The notes: generated by a model not told the origin, from the sequence alone. A stretch of 64,000 nucleotides of DNA from Pseudomonas sp. Marseille-Q3773 (GCF_916618955.1 NZ_OU745390.1:186001-250000); one strand, 5' to 3'. Shown: positions 17,697 to 27,508, counted from the stretch's first letter. A program made the numbers and translations.

Positions 17697-18977
17697 TCAG
17701 AAGCGGTAGGTGAGGGAAGCACCAATACCGTGAGCGCTGTTCTCGTACTTGGCCTGATAGGTGCCTTTCAGCGCCTGTTGGGTTGGCGAGCCCGACACGT
17801 TGTTGACCTTGGTATCCTCTTCCCACAGGTAGGAGTAGGCCACATCAATGGTCATGTCATCGTTCGGGCTCCAACCGGCACCAAAGCTGACCGCTTTACG
17901 ATCGCCAGTCGGGATGCGTGGCGAGCGATCGTGGTTGTTGGTGGGCGACTGGTCGACCGAGAAGCCTGCACGCAGGGTCCACTCCTTGTTGACCTTGTAG
18001 GCCGCGCCAATGGCGTGGGCCCAGGTGTCATGCCAGTTCTGCTCTTCGGTGATGGTCTGCAGCGGGTAGCCCGCTGGTGCGTCGTTCTTCACGATGATGC
18101 TTTCCAGGCGGCTCCAGCGCGTCCAGGTGCTGCCTGCGTACAGTGTCCAGTGGTCATCCAGTTCATGAGTGATCGAGAAATCCACCGACTCTGGGGTTTT
18201 GACCTTCAGACTGGCGTCGAACTTGCCGCTGAGGCCAAGCTGTGGAATCGGGTAGGTAACACGGGTGTCGCCTTCAAGTTCGTAGTCGACCATCGAGTGG
18301 TAGGTCAGGCCGAGGCGGGTACGGTCGGTAGCCTGCACCAGAACACCGATGTTGTAGCCAACCGCGGTATCGTCGCCCTTGATCTTGACCTCGCCATCCG
18401 GACCATTGGGCCCCAGGAGGGCCTTACTGCTCAGGTTCGAGCCGAGCTCACCCTTGATGCGGTTGATGGTCGGGCCAAAACCAATCGACACCTTGTCGTT
18501 GAAGGCGTAGCTGATGGTTGGCTGGAAGGTGACGACCTCGACCTTGCTCTTCTTGCCCCAGTAGCGTGCCGCGTCACCGCTGCCGTAGTCGGTGATCAGG
18601 CCGAATGGCACGTAAACGCCGAAGCCCACGCTCCAGTGATCATCGAGTGGCTTGACGTAGTAACCCATGGGTACGCCCACGACCGGGACCATGTCGCCAT
18701 CGGTTTCCCCCCCGAAATTGCTCCCACGGCCCGAAATATCAGTCTTGGCGATGACGGCTGCGCCACCCACGGTGACCTGTTCGCGCTTCAGGCGCGACAT
18801 GCCGGCAGGGTTGCCGTACACCGTGCTGGCATCTTCGGCAGAAGAGGAACGCCCTGCGAAACCGGTTCCCATGCCGCTGATGCTTTGTTCGTTCAGCGCG
18901 AACCCGGCGGCGAGCAACTGGCTGGAAGCAAGAGCAACGGCAATGCCGAGGGAGGTTTTGAGCATTACTTTTTTCAT
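17697..18977 (-). CDS. fadL: FadL/OmpP1 family outer-membrane fatty acid transporter
   Basis: The 426-residue protein has a signal peptide and the FadL N-terminal signature NEQSISGMGTGFAGRSS followed by YGNPAGMS, the part that forms the plug. The C-terminus GASLTYRF ends in Phe as in outer-membrane barrels. It takes up long-chain fatty acids or other hydrophobic compounds. RBS GGAG precedes the ATG. It is transcribed alone; the 147 bases upstream separate it from another minus-strand gene. Confidence 0.88.
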   Translation of the reverse strand: MKKVMLKTSLGIAVALASSQLLAAGFALNEQSISGMGTGFAGRSSSAEDASTVYGNPAGMSRLKREQVTVGGAAVIAKTDISGRGSNFGGETDGDMVPVVGVPMGYYVKPLDDHWSVGFGVYVPFGLITDYGSGDAARYWGKKSKVEVVTFQPTISYAFNDKVSIGFGPTINRIKGELGSNLSSKALLGPNGPDGEVKIKGDDTAVGYNIGVLVQATDRTRLGLTYHSMVDYELEGDTRVTYPIPQLGLSGKFDASLKVKTPESVDFSITHELDDHWTLYAGSTWTRWSRLESIIVKNDAPAGYPLQTITEEQNWHDTWAHAIGAAYKVNKEWTLRAGFSVDQSPTNNHDRSPRIPTGDRKAVSFGAGWSPNDDMTIDVAYSYLWEEDTKVNNVSGSPTQQALKGTYQAKYENSAHGIGASLTYRF

Positions 18978-19124
18978 TATTAGAAAACTCCTTGGGATCT
19001 CCGGGGCGAAACGCTACCAACAAATCACGCGTCGCGCCATAGCCGCGATCGAGGGAGATAGAGCGGTTTTGTAGGACAATCCGACCAAAATCCCATTTTT
19101 TTCGGGTATCTTGTAGGAGGAGTC

Positions 19125-19607
19125 TTAAGATGCCTGCGGCAATTTTTGGTTTATGCAGGTATGCCAAGCGTGGGTGAAGTCGCGCAGGCGGCCTTGTGGG
19201 TTGAAAACCTGGCGCCAGATTCGTGCCTGCGCAAGCAGGTCATCGGCTGCGGGCAAAGGGGCGGCCTGCTCTTCGACCAGCATCCAGGCAATGGCGGTGG
19301 AGTAACGCAGGTTGACCGCAAGTTCCAGGTGCGGGCCGCCGAGGAAGGCGTGCTGGCTGGCGAGGCCGCGGACCAGGCTGGCCAGGTCGGGATCGCGGGC
19401 CAGGTATTCGTCCCAGAGCGCTTGATGACGATGTTCGCCGATGCGATACAGGCCATGCCCGCGCCGGTCATGCAAGGCCGAGCCCAAGGCCGACTGGCTG
19501 GCGGCGATGCCCAGCAACAAGGCTTCGGCGCTGGCGCTGTGACGATTCAGGTAGACCAAGGTGGGTCGGATCACATACTGACACAATTCATTCGCCGCAA
19601 TACCCAT
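19125..19607 (-). CDS. Conserved hypothetical protein, 160 residues
   Basis: I do not recognise a family. The 160-residue product begins MGIAANELCQYVIRPTLVYLNRHS and looks mainly alpha-helical, with no signal peptide or membrane segment. SALHDRRGHGLYRIGEHRHQALWDEYL is rich in His and Arg (cited here as residues about 43-69), and the stretch ALGSALHDRRGHGLYRIG could suggest a distant link to phage-derived lysozyme or structural proteins; that is weak. Codon use looks like that of real genes here. It sits upstream of fadL on the same strand with a 147-base gap. Confidence 0.6.
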   Translation of the reverse strand: MGIAANELCQYVIRPTLVYLNRHSASAEALLLGIAASQSALGSALHDRRGHGLYRIGEHRHQALWDEYLARDPDLASLVRGLASQHAFLGGPHLELAVNLRYSTAIAWMLVEEQAAPLPAADDLLAQARIWRQVFNPQGRLRDFTHAWHTCINQKLPQAS

Positions 19608-19856
19608 GATGCCCTCGAGCAGTTAAGGGCCGGACGGGCGCTGGAGCTTGGCAGCTGGTGAATGGTCAGGCCCGCCGGAAGCGGCATGCACCGCTCGAGT
19701 TGAAGTGTAGTGTGATAATGGTCATGTAAAAGGCTGTTTTTAAATCGATTGCTGCCTGACGCACCGGGCTATATGCCTTGCGGCAATTACGCCGGCATCG
19801 TTCAGGCAGGCTTGCGATGGGATGATTCAGCGCTTGAATACCGCCGTATTCATCGT

Positions 19857-20081
19857 TCACGCGGTGAGCGACTGACGCGTGCGGTCGATAACCGCTTGCA
19901 GCGGTTCACTGCGGCTGTACTGCTCCGGGTACAGGCGCTCGGTGTGGCAGGCGACGCCGTGTTCGTCCACCAGGGTAAAGCTGAAGCTGCCCTTGCGTGG
20001 GGCAACGATCAGGCACTTCAGCGGCGAGAACGCCTGGGAAAGGGTGCCAATGGCAGCCTGAATTTGATGATGAGTTTGCAT
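19857..20081 (-). CDS. Small conserved hypothetical protein, 74 residues
   Basis: The product starts MQTHHQIQAAIGTLSQAFSP and is soluble, with a hydrophobic strand CLIVAP and then FSFTLVDEHGVACHTERL, suggesting an alpha/beta fold. ATG 20081 is chosen over upstream codons because the longer frame has poor coding character and AGGA lies about ten bases before the ATG. Similar short proteins occur in pseudomonads as far as I recall. No function can be assigned. Confidence 0.55.
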   Translation of the reverse strand: MQTHHQIQAAIGTLSQAFSPLKCLIVAPRKGSFSFTLVDEHGVACHTERLYPEQYSRSEPLQAVIDRTRQSLTA

Positions 20082-21081
20082 ATTATTGGAGGTTCCTGCT
20101 TTAAACACGGTGATTATGATCCGTGCATGATAGAAACGTTCCAGTGACGCCTTTATTAAGGGACGAACGAACCTGACTGGAACAGGGCAGCCAGAGGGGG
20201 CGCAATCAAAAGGTGGGCGCTTGGGCTGACTGGTAGGTACTTTAGAGGGCAGGCAGCACACCGGGGCCAAGGTTCTAGGCCGTCGGGGTGGAATCCTGAT
20301 CAATCTGTCACGTGATTCGTGCTTGGGCAGCGCAGGGCTGGCGAGTGAATCATCGAATGGGCCGGTCCAGGTTTCAGCAGGTCACACTTGGGCGATGTGG
20401 GTCTGCAAGGACGCTTGAGGCCAGAATTGACTTTCAGCTTGGTACTAACGAGGCGCACCTTACCGGAAATGCCTACGTTTGGCAAGCATCACAGATTTTT
20501 TCAGGTGAGCCGCGCAGTATGGCGCTTAATTCCCATGCTGGGAAGGGGGGCAGATGAACCGAAACCGACAGGATGTCCCGTATCACAGCACCCAAATGAG
20601 GGTTCCAGGGTGAACTTGTTCACACTCGAGGCCGCTCTTGTAACAACTTGGCAACAGGCTGCGACGCACTCGCCAATGCCTTGACTGGGCGGTTAAGTCA
20701 ATGAAAAAAAACACTATTTTCAGCTGGTGAAAAAATCGTCAGTTTGACCGAAACCCACGATTCACGGGGGTTTGCGGGGTGTGGGAGGGGGTTGTCCACC
20801 GAGTTATCCACAGGAACTGTGGATTGTCCGAAGCGCTTGCTCTAGGACGGGCGTGCCAGCAACGTAATGAACTGTTCGACAATCGACAGGCTCCAATGGG
20901 CCCTCGATCCATTCACTTGAAAACGTCAAGAAAAGATCGCTGAAAACTTTTTGCAATTTTGCGCAAAATGCCCCACCGGAACGCAGCAAAGGGCGGTGCG
21001 GCCCCCTAGTGTTCCACAATCCGCGCCTCCACGTTTGCTGATAAGCTGCGCGGCAATCATCCAGGATCATTCGGGGTAAGC
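20082..21081. other. One-kilobase stretch without a convincing gene
   Basis: Short open frames on both strands have atypical composition and no good ribosome sites. Visible items are a short inverted repeat TTTTCA-GCTGG-TGAAAA (20717-20733), an A-rich stretch near 20700-20735, and a DnaA-box-like palindrome at 20804-20824. The promoter of rmuC must lie at its right end and that of the 74-residue gene at its left end. A small RNA or a decayed gene could be here; I see no direct sign of either. Confidence 0.5.
20804..20824. promoter_or_regulatory. DnaA-box-like inverted repeat
   Basis: TTATCCACA at 20804-20812 matches the strong DnaA box consensus, and ATCCACAG-GAA-CTGTGGAT (20806-20824) is a perfect 8-base inverted repeat, so a second, weaker half box lies on the other strand. 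It is 258 bases upstream of rmuC. Confidence 0.5.
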
Positions 21082-22569
21082 ATGGCGGTGGATCTGGCCA
21101 GCATTCTGCTGGGCTTGGTGGCGGGGGCCTTGCCCTGTCTGGGGTGGATCATGCAGCTACAGCGCCGCCAGGCGGCGCGGCAGGCCGAGCAGGCCTTGCT
21201 CGAGGAACGCCTCGGCGCCGCCCTGTTGGCCCAGGCTGGCCTGCAGGCGCAGCTGGAAGCCAGCCGCGACGAGATCAGCGACCTGAGTGAAGCCAACTCG
21301 GTCAAGCAGGCTCAACTGGCCGCTCAGAGTCGCGAGCTGGAATTGCTTCAGATCGACCGCGACAACGCCCGCGATGCTGCCCACGCGTGGAGCCTCGAGC
21401 GCGCCAGCCGCGAAGCCGAACTGCGCCGTCTGGAGGCGCAGACGGCGCGCCTGGACGCCGAATTGCGCGAACAGCAGGAAAGCCACCAGCAGCGCCTGGA
21501 AGACTTGCAGGAAGCACGCGACACCTTGCGTGCCCAGTTCGCCGACATGGCCACCAGGATCTTCGACGAGCGCGAGCAGCGCTTCGCCCAGACCAGCCAG
21601 CAGCACCTGGGCCAGTTGCTCGACCCACTCAAGGAGCGTATCCAGGCTTTCGAAAAACGCGTGGAGGAAAGCTACCAGCAGGAAGCCCGCGAACGCTTCT
21701 CGCTGGGCAAGGAGCTGGAGCGCCTGCAGCAGCTGAACATGCGCCTGTCCGATGAGGCCACCAACCTGACCCAGGCGCTGAAGGGTCAGAAGACCCAGGG
21801 CAACTGGGGTGAGCTCATTCTCGAGCGAGTGCTGGAGCATGCCGGCCTGGAAAAGGGCCGCGAATACCAGACCCAGGTCAGCCTGAAGAGCGCCGACGGC
21901 GAGCGCTTCCAGCCCGATGTGCTGATCATGCTGCCCGGCGACAAGCAGGTGGTGGTGGATGCCAAGGTCAGCCTCACGGCCTACCAGCAGTACGTGGCTG
22001 GCAATGACGAGGCTGCGCTCAAGCTGCATGTGCAGTCGCTGCGCAGCCACGTCAAAGGCCTGTCGAGCAAGGATTACAAGCGCCTCGAAGGGCTGCACAG
22101 CCTGGATTTCGTGCTGCTGTTCGTGCCGATCGAGGCGGCCTTCTCGGCGGCCCTGCAGGCCGAGCCGAACCTGTTCCAGGAAGCCTTCGACCGGCATATC
22201 GTGATCGTCAGCCCGACCACCTTGCTCGCCACCCTGCGGGTGATCGACAGCCTGTGGAAGCAGGAACGCCAAGGCCAGAACGCCCGCGAAATTGCCGAAC
22301 GCGCCGGCTGGCTGTACGACAAGTTCGTGTTGTTCATCCAGGACCTGGACGAGCTGGGCAGCCGCCTGCAGCAGGTGGACAAGGCCTATGCCGCCGCGCG
22401 CAACAAACTGTGCGAAGGGCGCGGCAACCTGGTCAGCCGCAGCGAACAGTTGAAACTGTTGGGCGCCCGCGCCAGCAAAAGCCTGCCGGCCGACTTGCTG
22501 GAACGGGCGCTGTCCGATGAAGCGATGCCCGAGGAAGTACTTACTGAACCAGGCTCAGATGGCGATTGA
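21082..22569 (+). CDS. rmuC: DNA recombination protein RmuC
   Basis: The 495-residue protein has an N-terminal membrane segment (about residues 4-22), a long coiled coil (about 25-230) and the RmuC domain. PDVLIMLPGDKQVVVDAKV contains the D-x-K pattern of a PD-(D/E)xK nuclease-like core. RmuC limits DNA inversions between short repeats; the mechanism is unclear. The 3' end overlaps the convergent histidine kinase gene by 29 bases. Confidence 0.92.
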   Translation: MAVDLASILLGLVAGALPCLGWIMQLQRRQAARQAEQALLEERLGAALLAQAGLQAQLEASRDEISDLSEANSVKQAQLAAQSRELELLQIDRDNARDAAHAWSLERASREAELRRLEAQTARLDAELREQQESHQQRLEDLQEARDTLRAQFADMATRIFDEREQRFAQTSQQHLGQLLDPLKERIQAFEKRVEESYQQEARERFSLGKELERLQQLNMRLSDEATNLTQALKGQKTQGNWGELILERVLEHAGLEKGREYQTQVSLKSADGERFQPDVLIMLPGDKQVVVDAKVSLTAYQQYVAGNDEAALKLHVQSLRSHVKGLSSKDYKRLEGLHSLDFVLLFVPIEAAFSAALQAEPNLFQEAFDRHIVIVSPTTLLATLRVIDSLWKQERQGQNAREIAERAGWLYDKFVLFIQDLDELGSRLQQVDKAYAAARNKLCEGRGNLVSRSEQLKLLGARASKSLPADLLERALSDEAMPEEVLTEPGSDGD

Positions 22570-25500
22570 GCATGGCGCGCAGGGCCGCTGGCTTGACCGG
22601 CTTGGCCAGATAATCCAGGCCCGAAGCATGCACCATGGCGAGGGTTTCCTTGCTGCCGTCGGCGCTGATCACCACCCCTGGCACCGGCTCGCCCAGGCGC
22701 GCCCGTAGCCAGCCCATCAGCCCGATGCCGGTCTCGCCATCGTCCAGGTGGTAGTCCACCAGCGCCAGGTGCGGGCGCATGCCCTTGGCCAGCAGCGCTT
22801 CGCATTCGGCCTGGTTGCGCGCGGTCCACACCTGGCACCCCCAGCGGCTGAGCAGGCTGTTCATGCCGATCAGGATGCTGTCTTCGTTGTCCACGCACAG
22901 CACCTGCAGCCCCGCCAGTGGCTGACCGGCCTGTTCCACCGGGGCGCTGACAGCCGGCGCGGCCTGACGGGCAATCGGTACGCTGACGCGGAACACCGTA
23001 CCCTGGCCCGGCCACGAGCGTACTTCCAGCGTGTGGCCCAACACCCGGCACAGCCCGTCGGCGATCGCCAGGCCAAGGCCCAGGCCTTTCTCGGCGCGGG
23101 TCTGGTGGCTGTCCAGGCGCTTGAACTCCTGGAAGATCACCTGCAGCTTGTCGTCGGCGATGCCGGGGCCACGGTCCCACACTTCCAGCCACAGCCGTTC
23201 GCCCTGGCGGCGTACCCCCAGCAGGATCGGGCTCTTGCCATAGCGCAGGGCGTTGGTCAGGAAATTCTGCAGCACCCGGCGCAGCAGCTTCATGTCGCTC
23301 TCCACCCGCAGGCGACTGCCGCGCAGGCGGAATTCCAGGCCTTTTTCGGCGGCCAGCAGCTTGAACTCGGCGCCCAGGGTGTCGAACAGTTCGTTGAGGG
23401 CGAAGGGCTTGGGGTCCGGGGTGATCTTGCCGTTTTCCAGGCGCGAGATGTCCAGCAGGTCGCTGATCAGCTCTTCGGCCGAGCGCAGCGAACTGTCCAT
23501 GTGCTGCACCAGTTGCCGAGCCTCTTCGCTCATGCCTTCGGCCTGCTGTGACAGGGCCGCGGAGAACAGCCGCGCCGCGTTCAGCGGTTGCATCAGGTCA
23601 TGGCTGACCGCGGCCAGGAAGCGGGTCTTCGACTGGCTCACGGCTTCGGCATGGCTCTTGGCTTCGGACAACGCCTGGTTCAGTTGCGACAGTTCGTGGG
23701 TGCGTTCGGCAACCCGTTGTTCCAGGCTTTCGTTGGCGTCACGCAGGGCCTGCTCGGCCTCGCGGAACGGCGTGATGTCGGTGAAGCTCATGACGAAGCC
23801 GCCGCCAGGCATCGGGTTGCCGATCAGCTCGATCACCCGCCCGTTGGGGAACAGACGCTCCGAGGAATGCGCACGGCCCTGGCGCATCCAGTGCAGCCGG
23901 CGGGCCACGTGCACTTGCGCTTCGCCCGGGCCGCACAGGCCGCGTTCGGCGTTGTAGCGGATGATATCGGCAATCGGCCGGCCGACGCTGATCAGCCCGT
24001 CGGGGTAGTTGAACAGCTCCAGGTAGCGGCGGTTCCAGGCCACCAGGTGCAGGTTCTGGTCAACCACGCTGATGCCCTGGTTGATGTTCTCGATGGCGCC
24101 TTGCAGCAGGGCGCGGTTGAACTGCAGCACCTCACTGGCTTCGTCGGCGATGCGCACCACGTCTTCCAGCTGCATGTCGCGGCCTTCGATGGCGGCCTTG
24201 ACCACGGCGCGGGTCGATGAGGTGCCGAGCACCCCGGCCAGCAGGCGTTCGGTGTGTTCGATCCAGTCACCGTCGGCGTTCTGGTTGGGGTTGAAGCCCT
24301 TGCCCTGGCGATAGGCGAAGCGGATGAAGCTCTGCCGCGCGCGCTCTTCGCCGACGAAGCGCGAGGCCAAGGTCAGCAGGTCGTCGATCTGCACCGCCAG
24401 CAGCGGCTTGCTGCTGGGGCGGGCGCTGGTCTGCTGGCCTATGAAGCGGCCGGCCTGCCAATGCTCGGAAACCCGCGTGCGCGACAGTACCGAGACCCAG
24501 GCGAACAGGGTGAAGTTGCCCGCCAGCGACAGCACCACGCCTTGGGTCAGCGGGCTGATCGGCAGGTGCAACGGGTTGCCGTGCAGCCACGCCAGCCCCG
24601 GAAACAGCTGCAGCGACCAGCCCACACTGTGCGCGGCAATCGGCAGCACCAGGGTGTAGAACCAGAGAAAGATGCCCGCCGCCAGGCCGGCGAACACGCC
24701 GCGGCGGTTGGCCTGCTTCCAGTACAGTGCGCCGAGCATGGCCGGGGTCAGCTGGGTCACGGCGGCGAAGGCGATCTGGCCGATGGTCGCCAGGCTGGCG
24801 GTGGAGCCGAGCAGGCGGTAGCTGACGTAGGCCAGCAGCAGGATCACCACGATGGTCACCCGGCGTACCGACAGCATCCAGTGGCGGAACGCCTCGAACG
24901 GCCGCTCGGCGTTGGTCCGGCGCAGCAGCCAGGGCAGCAGCATGTCGTTGGAAACCATGGTCGACAGCGCCACGGCCTCGACGATGACCATGCCGGTAGC
25001 CGCCGAGGCACCACCGATGAACGCCAGCAGGGCCAGGCTCGGGTGAGCCTCGGCCAGTGGCAGGCTGATGACGAACGAGTCGGAAATCACCGTGCCCGGC
25101 AGCAGCATCTGCCCGGCCAGGGCGATGGGCACCACGAACAGCGCGGCCAGCGCCAGGTACATCGGGAACACCCAGCGCGCCAGGCGCATGTCCTGGGGTT
25201 CGATGTTCTCCACCACGGTGACGTGGAACTGCCGTGGCAGGCAGATGATTGCCATCATCGCCACGGCGGTCTGGACTACCATCGACGGCCAGTTGATGGT
25301 CTCTTGCCAGTAGTCCTGCAAGTGGGCCGACTGGCGCGCCTGGTTGAACAGGTCGTCGAAGCCGTCATACAGGTTGAAGACGACGAAGATGCCCACGGCC
25401 AGGAAGGCCAGCAGCTTGATCAGCGATTCGAAGGCGATCGCCAGGACCATGCCACGGTGGTGTTCGGTCACGTCCAGGCTGCGGGTGCCGAAAACGATGG

Positions 25501-26017
25501 CGAACAGTGCCAGCACCAGCGACACCACCAGCGCGGTGTCCTGCACCCGCGTGCCGGTGGCGTCGGCACTGGCGCCGATCAGCAGGTTGACACCGAGCAC
25601 GATGCCCTTCAGTTGCAAGGCAATGTAGGGCAGTACCCCGACCAGGCAGATCAATGCCACCACGACCGCCAGGGTCTGCGACTTGCCGTAGCGTGCGGCG
25701 ATGAAGTCGGCGATCGAAGTGATGTTCTGCTGCTTGCTGATCAGCACCATCTTCTGCAGCACCCATGGCGCGAAGATCAGCAGCAGCACCGGGCCCAGGT
25801 AGATCGGCAGGAACGCCCAGAGCTGTTCGGCGGCCTGGCCGACCGCGCCGAAGAAGGTCCAGCTGGTGCAGTACACGGCCAGCGACAGGCTGTAGACCCA
25901 GGCGCGCAGCTTCGGCGGCAACGGCGTGCTGCGGCGGTCGCCGTAGAAGGCGATGGCGAACATGATGGCCATATAGGCCAGGGCGACCACGGCGATCAGC
26001 CCGCTGGACAACGACAT
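22541..26017 (-). CDS. crbS: Sodium:solute symporter-hybrid histidine kinase (CrbS-like)
   Basis: The 1158-residue protein joins a sodium:solute symporter domain with about 13 membrane segments (residues 1-490), a connector, a PAS domain (about 640-760), a HisKA domain with phospho-accepting His806 in AAVSHDLMQPLN, an ATPase domain, and a receiver with Asp1088 in LALVDYHLDD. This order is that of CrbS, which with response regulator CrbR turns on acetyl-CoA synthetase and acetate use in Pseudomonas and Vibrio. CrbR is not in this window. RBS GGAG lies before the ATG. Confidence 0.85.
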   Translation of the reverse strand: MSLSSGLIAVVALAYMAIMFAIAFYGDRRSTPLPPKLRAWVYSLSLAVYCTSWTFFGAVGQAAEQLWAFLPIYLGPVLLLIFAPWVLQKMVLISKQQNITSIADFIAARYGKSQTLAVVVALICLVGVLPYIALQLKGIVLGVNLLIGASADATGTRVQDTALVVSLVLALFAIVFGTRSLDVTEHHRGMVLAIAFESLIKLLAFLAVGIFVVFNLYDGFDDLFNQARQSAHLQDYWQETINWPSMVVQTAVAMMAIICLPRQFHVTVVENIEPQDMRLARWVFPMYLALAALFVVPIALAGQMLLPGTVISDSFVISLPLAEAHPSLALLAFIGGASAATGMVIVEAVALSTMVSNDMLLPWLLRRTNAERPFEAFRHWMLSVRRVTIVVILLLAYVSYRLLGSTASLATIGQIAFAAVTQLTPAMLGALYWKQANRRGVFAGLAAGIFLWFYTLVLPIAAHSVGWSLQLFPGLAWLHGNPLHLPISPLTQGVVLSLAGNFTLFAWVSVLSRTRVSEHWQAGRFIGQQTSARPSSKPLLAVQIDDLLTLASRFVGEERARQSFIRFAYRQGKGFNPNQNADGDWIEHTERLLAGVLGTSSTRAVVKAAIEGRDMQLEDVVRIADEASEVLQFNRALLQGAIENINQGISVVDQNLHLVAWNRRYLELFNYPDGLISVGRPIADIIRYNAERGLCGPGEAQVHVARRLHWMRQGRAHSSERLFPNGRVIELIGNPMPGGGFVMSFTDITPFREAEQALRDANESLEQRVAERTHELSQLNQALSEAKSHAEAVSQSKTRFLAAVSHDLMQPLNAARLFSAALSQQAEGMSEEARQLVQHMDSSLRSAEELISDLLDISRLENGKITPDPKPFALNELFDTLGAEFKLLAAEKGLEFRLRGSRLRVESDMKLLRRVLQNFLTNALRYGKSPILLGVRRQGERLWLEVWDRGPGIADDKLQVIFQEFKRLDSHQTRAEKGLGLGLAIADGLCRVLGHTLEVRSWPGQGTVFRVSVPIARQAAPAVSAPVEQAGQPLAGLQVLCVDNEDSILIGMNSLLSRWGCQVWTARNQAECEALLAKGMRPHLALVDYHLDDGETGIGLMGWLRARLGEPVPGVVISADGSKETLAMVHASGLDYLAKPVKPAALRAMLNRHLSLVQ

Positions 26018-26130
26018 GAAGACTCCGAAGCAAAAAAGATAACGCGGTCCCGATCAATCAGTCTGGCACGCAGGTGCCGCTTCGTCAGCGCAGACCATGG
26101 TCGCAGTGGCAGGTGGTCGCAGGGTGCATT

Positions 26131-27309
26131 TCAACCTGTGTGGGTACCCAGCCAATAGAACACCCCTGCCAGTATCACCGACAACACCAGCAGGTAGAAG
26201 ATCGCCCCCGGCCACAGATGCACCAAGGCAAATCCCACTATCACCGGCCCCAGCGCCGCACCCAGGTTGGACAGGTTCTGCGCACCGTAATACACCCCGC
26301 GCAAGTGTTCCGGTGCAATCAGGTCGATGAACATGTACTCGGCGGGGATGACGATGATTTCACCCAGGGTGAACACCAGCATTGCCAGGCACCACAGCAG
26401 CGTCGACCCGGCCAGGGCAAAGCCCAGCAGCCCGGCGATGAACAGGCCCATCCCGGCGAGCAGCCAGGGCATCAGGCGCTGGCGGCTGATACGTCGGCCG
26501 ATCAGGTACTGCAAGGCAATTACCGTCACTGCGTTGGTGGTCACCAGGTAACCGACCAGGCGAGCTGCCTCGCTCGGGCTGCTGGTCACCACCAGGTACT
26601 GCGACAGGTAGGCGGTGAACTGGCCGAACACCACCGCGCTCAGCACCCCGCCGAGGGTGAAGCACACCAGCCGGCGGTCAGCGGCCAACCCCAGCGCCAC
26701 CTGGCCAAAGCCGGCATCGGGTTTGCGTGGCGCGCTGGCGCGCAGGCCGCGGTCGCCAAGGCGCCAGTAGGCCAGGCTCATGGCCAGGCCAAGCAGGGCA
26801 GAGGCGATGAACGGCAGGTGGCCGTCCAGCTCCAGCATGACCACGCCCAGCAGCGGCCCGGCGGCATAGCCGACGTTGCTGAGGGTGTACTTGATGGCGA
26901 ACACCTCGGCTCGTTCTTCCACTGGCAGCAACGCACAGAAGCCCGCCTTGGCAGCGATGTCGACCACTGCCAGGGCCAGGTTGATCAGTACCAGACAGAT
27001 GAAGAACGGCATCGCTGCGCGGCTGGCAACGGCACCCACGAATGCCAACGCGAACAGCAGCGTGCACGCGCTGACCAGCGTGTGGTTGCGCAAGGTATCG
27101 ACCAAGTGGCCGCCATACAGGCTCAACAGCGAGGCGACAATCAGCGCACCGCCGATCAGCAGGCCGATCTGGCTGATCGGCAACTGGAAGTTGTCGGCCA
27201 GGTAGACCACCAGGTAGGGCAGGGTGAGGGCGCGGGCGACAGTGAGCGTGAAGGTAGTGAGCAGGAGCAGGCGAACGGTGTGCGGGTAGCGCTTTATGGC
27301 GGCGAGCAT
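26131..27309 (-). CDS. MFS transporter
   Basis: The 392-residue protein has about twelve hydrophobic segments and the loop motif GGHLVDTLRNHTLV after helix 2. It resembles drug-efflux members of the DHA1 (MdtH-like) type, but the substrate is unknown. ATG 27309 is chosen because AAGGA lies seven bases upstream; the frame runs 16 codons further back. It shares a 199-base divergent promoter region with the GntR gene but is not obviously part of that unit. Confidence 0.82.
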   Translation of the reverse strand: MLAAIKRYPHTVRLLLLTTFTLTVARALTLPYLVVYLADNFQLPISQIGLLIGGALIVASLLSLYGGHLVDTLRNHTLVSACTLLFALAFVGAVASRAAMPFFICLVLINLALAVVDIAAKAGFCALLPVEERAEVFAIKYTLSNVGYAAGPLLGVVMLELDGHLPFIASALLGLAMSLAYWRLGDRGLRASAPRKPDAGFGQVALGLAADRRLVCFTLGGVLSAVVFGQFTAYLSQYLVVTSSPSEAARLVGYLVTTNAVTVIALQYLIGRRISRQRLMPWLLAGMGLFIAGLLGFALAGSTLLWCLAMLVFTLGEIIVIPAEYMFIDLIAPEHLRGVYYGAQNLSNLGAALGPVIVGFALVHLWPGAIFYLLVLSVILAGVFYWLGTHTG

Positions 27310-27470
27310 TGCCACGTCCTTGTTGTGCTGGTGTATGCCGGCCACAAGCATAAGCAATATCGCGAGGTGTAGGCGATCCCGGTAAGCGTGCCCCGAGTTG
27401 CCGATCAGATCCCCGGCGACAGGTGGAGCATTGACAGCCCGTCAGCTAAGGGGAATACTCTGGCAAAATT

Positions 27471-27490
27471 CATATATATGTTTATATAAC
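27471..27490. promoter_or_regulatory. Candidate GntR operator / promoter region
   Basis: CATATATATGTTTATATAAC lies 19 bases before the gntR start codon and contains two self-complementary TATATA units. UTRA-type GntR proteins often bind AT-rich palindromes next to their own gene, so this is a candidate autoregulatory site or the -10 region. Confidence 0.4.
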
Positions 27491-27508
27491 AAGACGAGAG
27501 CGAGACCC

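Noticed and set aside
19666..19860. Open frame of 64 codons on the minus strand starting with GTG that overlaps the stop of the 74-residue gene
   Set aside because: The overlap looks like coupling, but the product has an uneven composition, no recognisable features and no good ribosome site.
20804..21070. Open frame of 88 codons on the minus strand in the long gap
   Set aside because: Atypical composition, no ribosome site, and it begins and ends in regulatory-looking sequence.
24254..26158. Long open frame (634 codons) on the plus strand opposite crbS
   Set aside because: Gln/Arg/His-rich product typical of the antisense frame of a high-GC gene; crbS on the other strand has full domain evidence.
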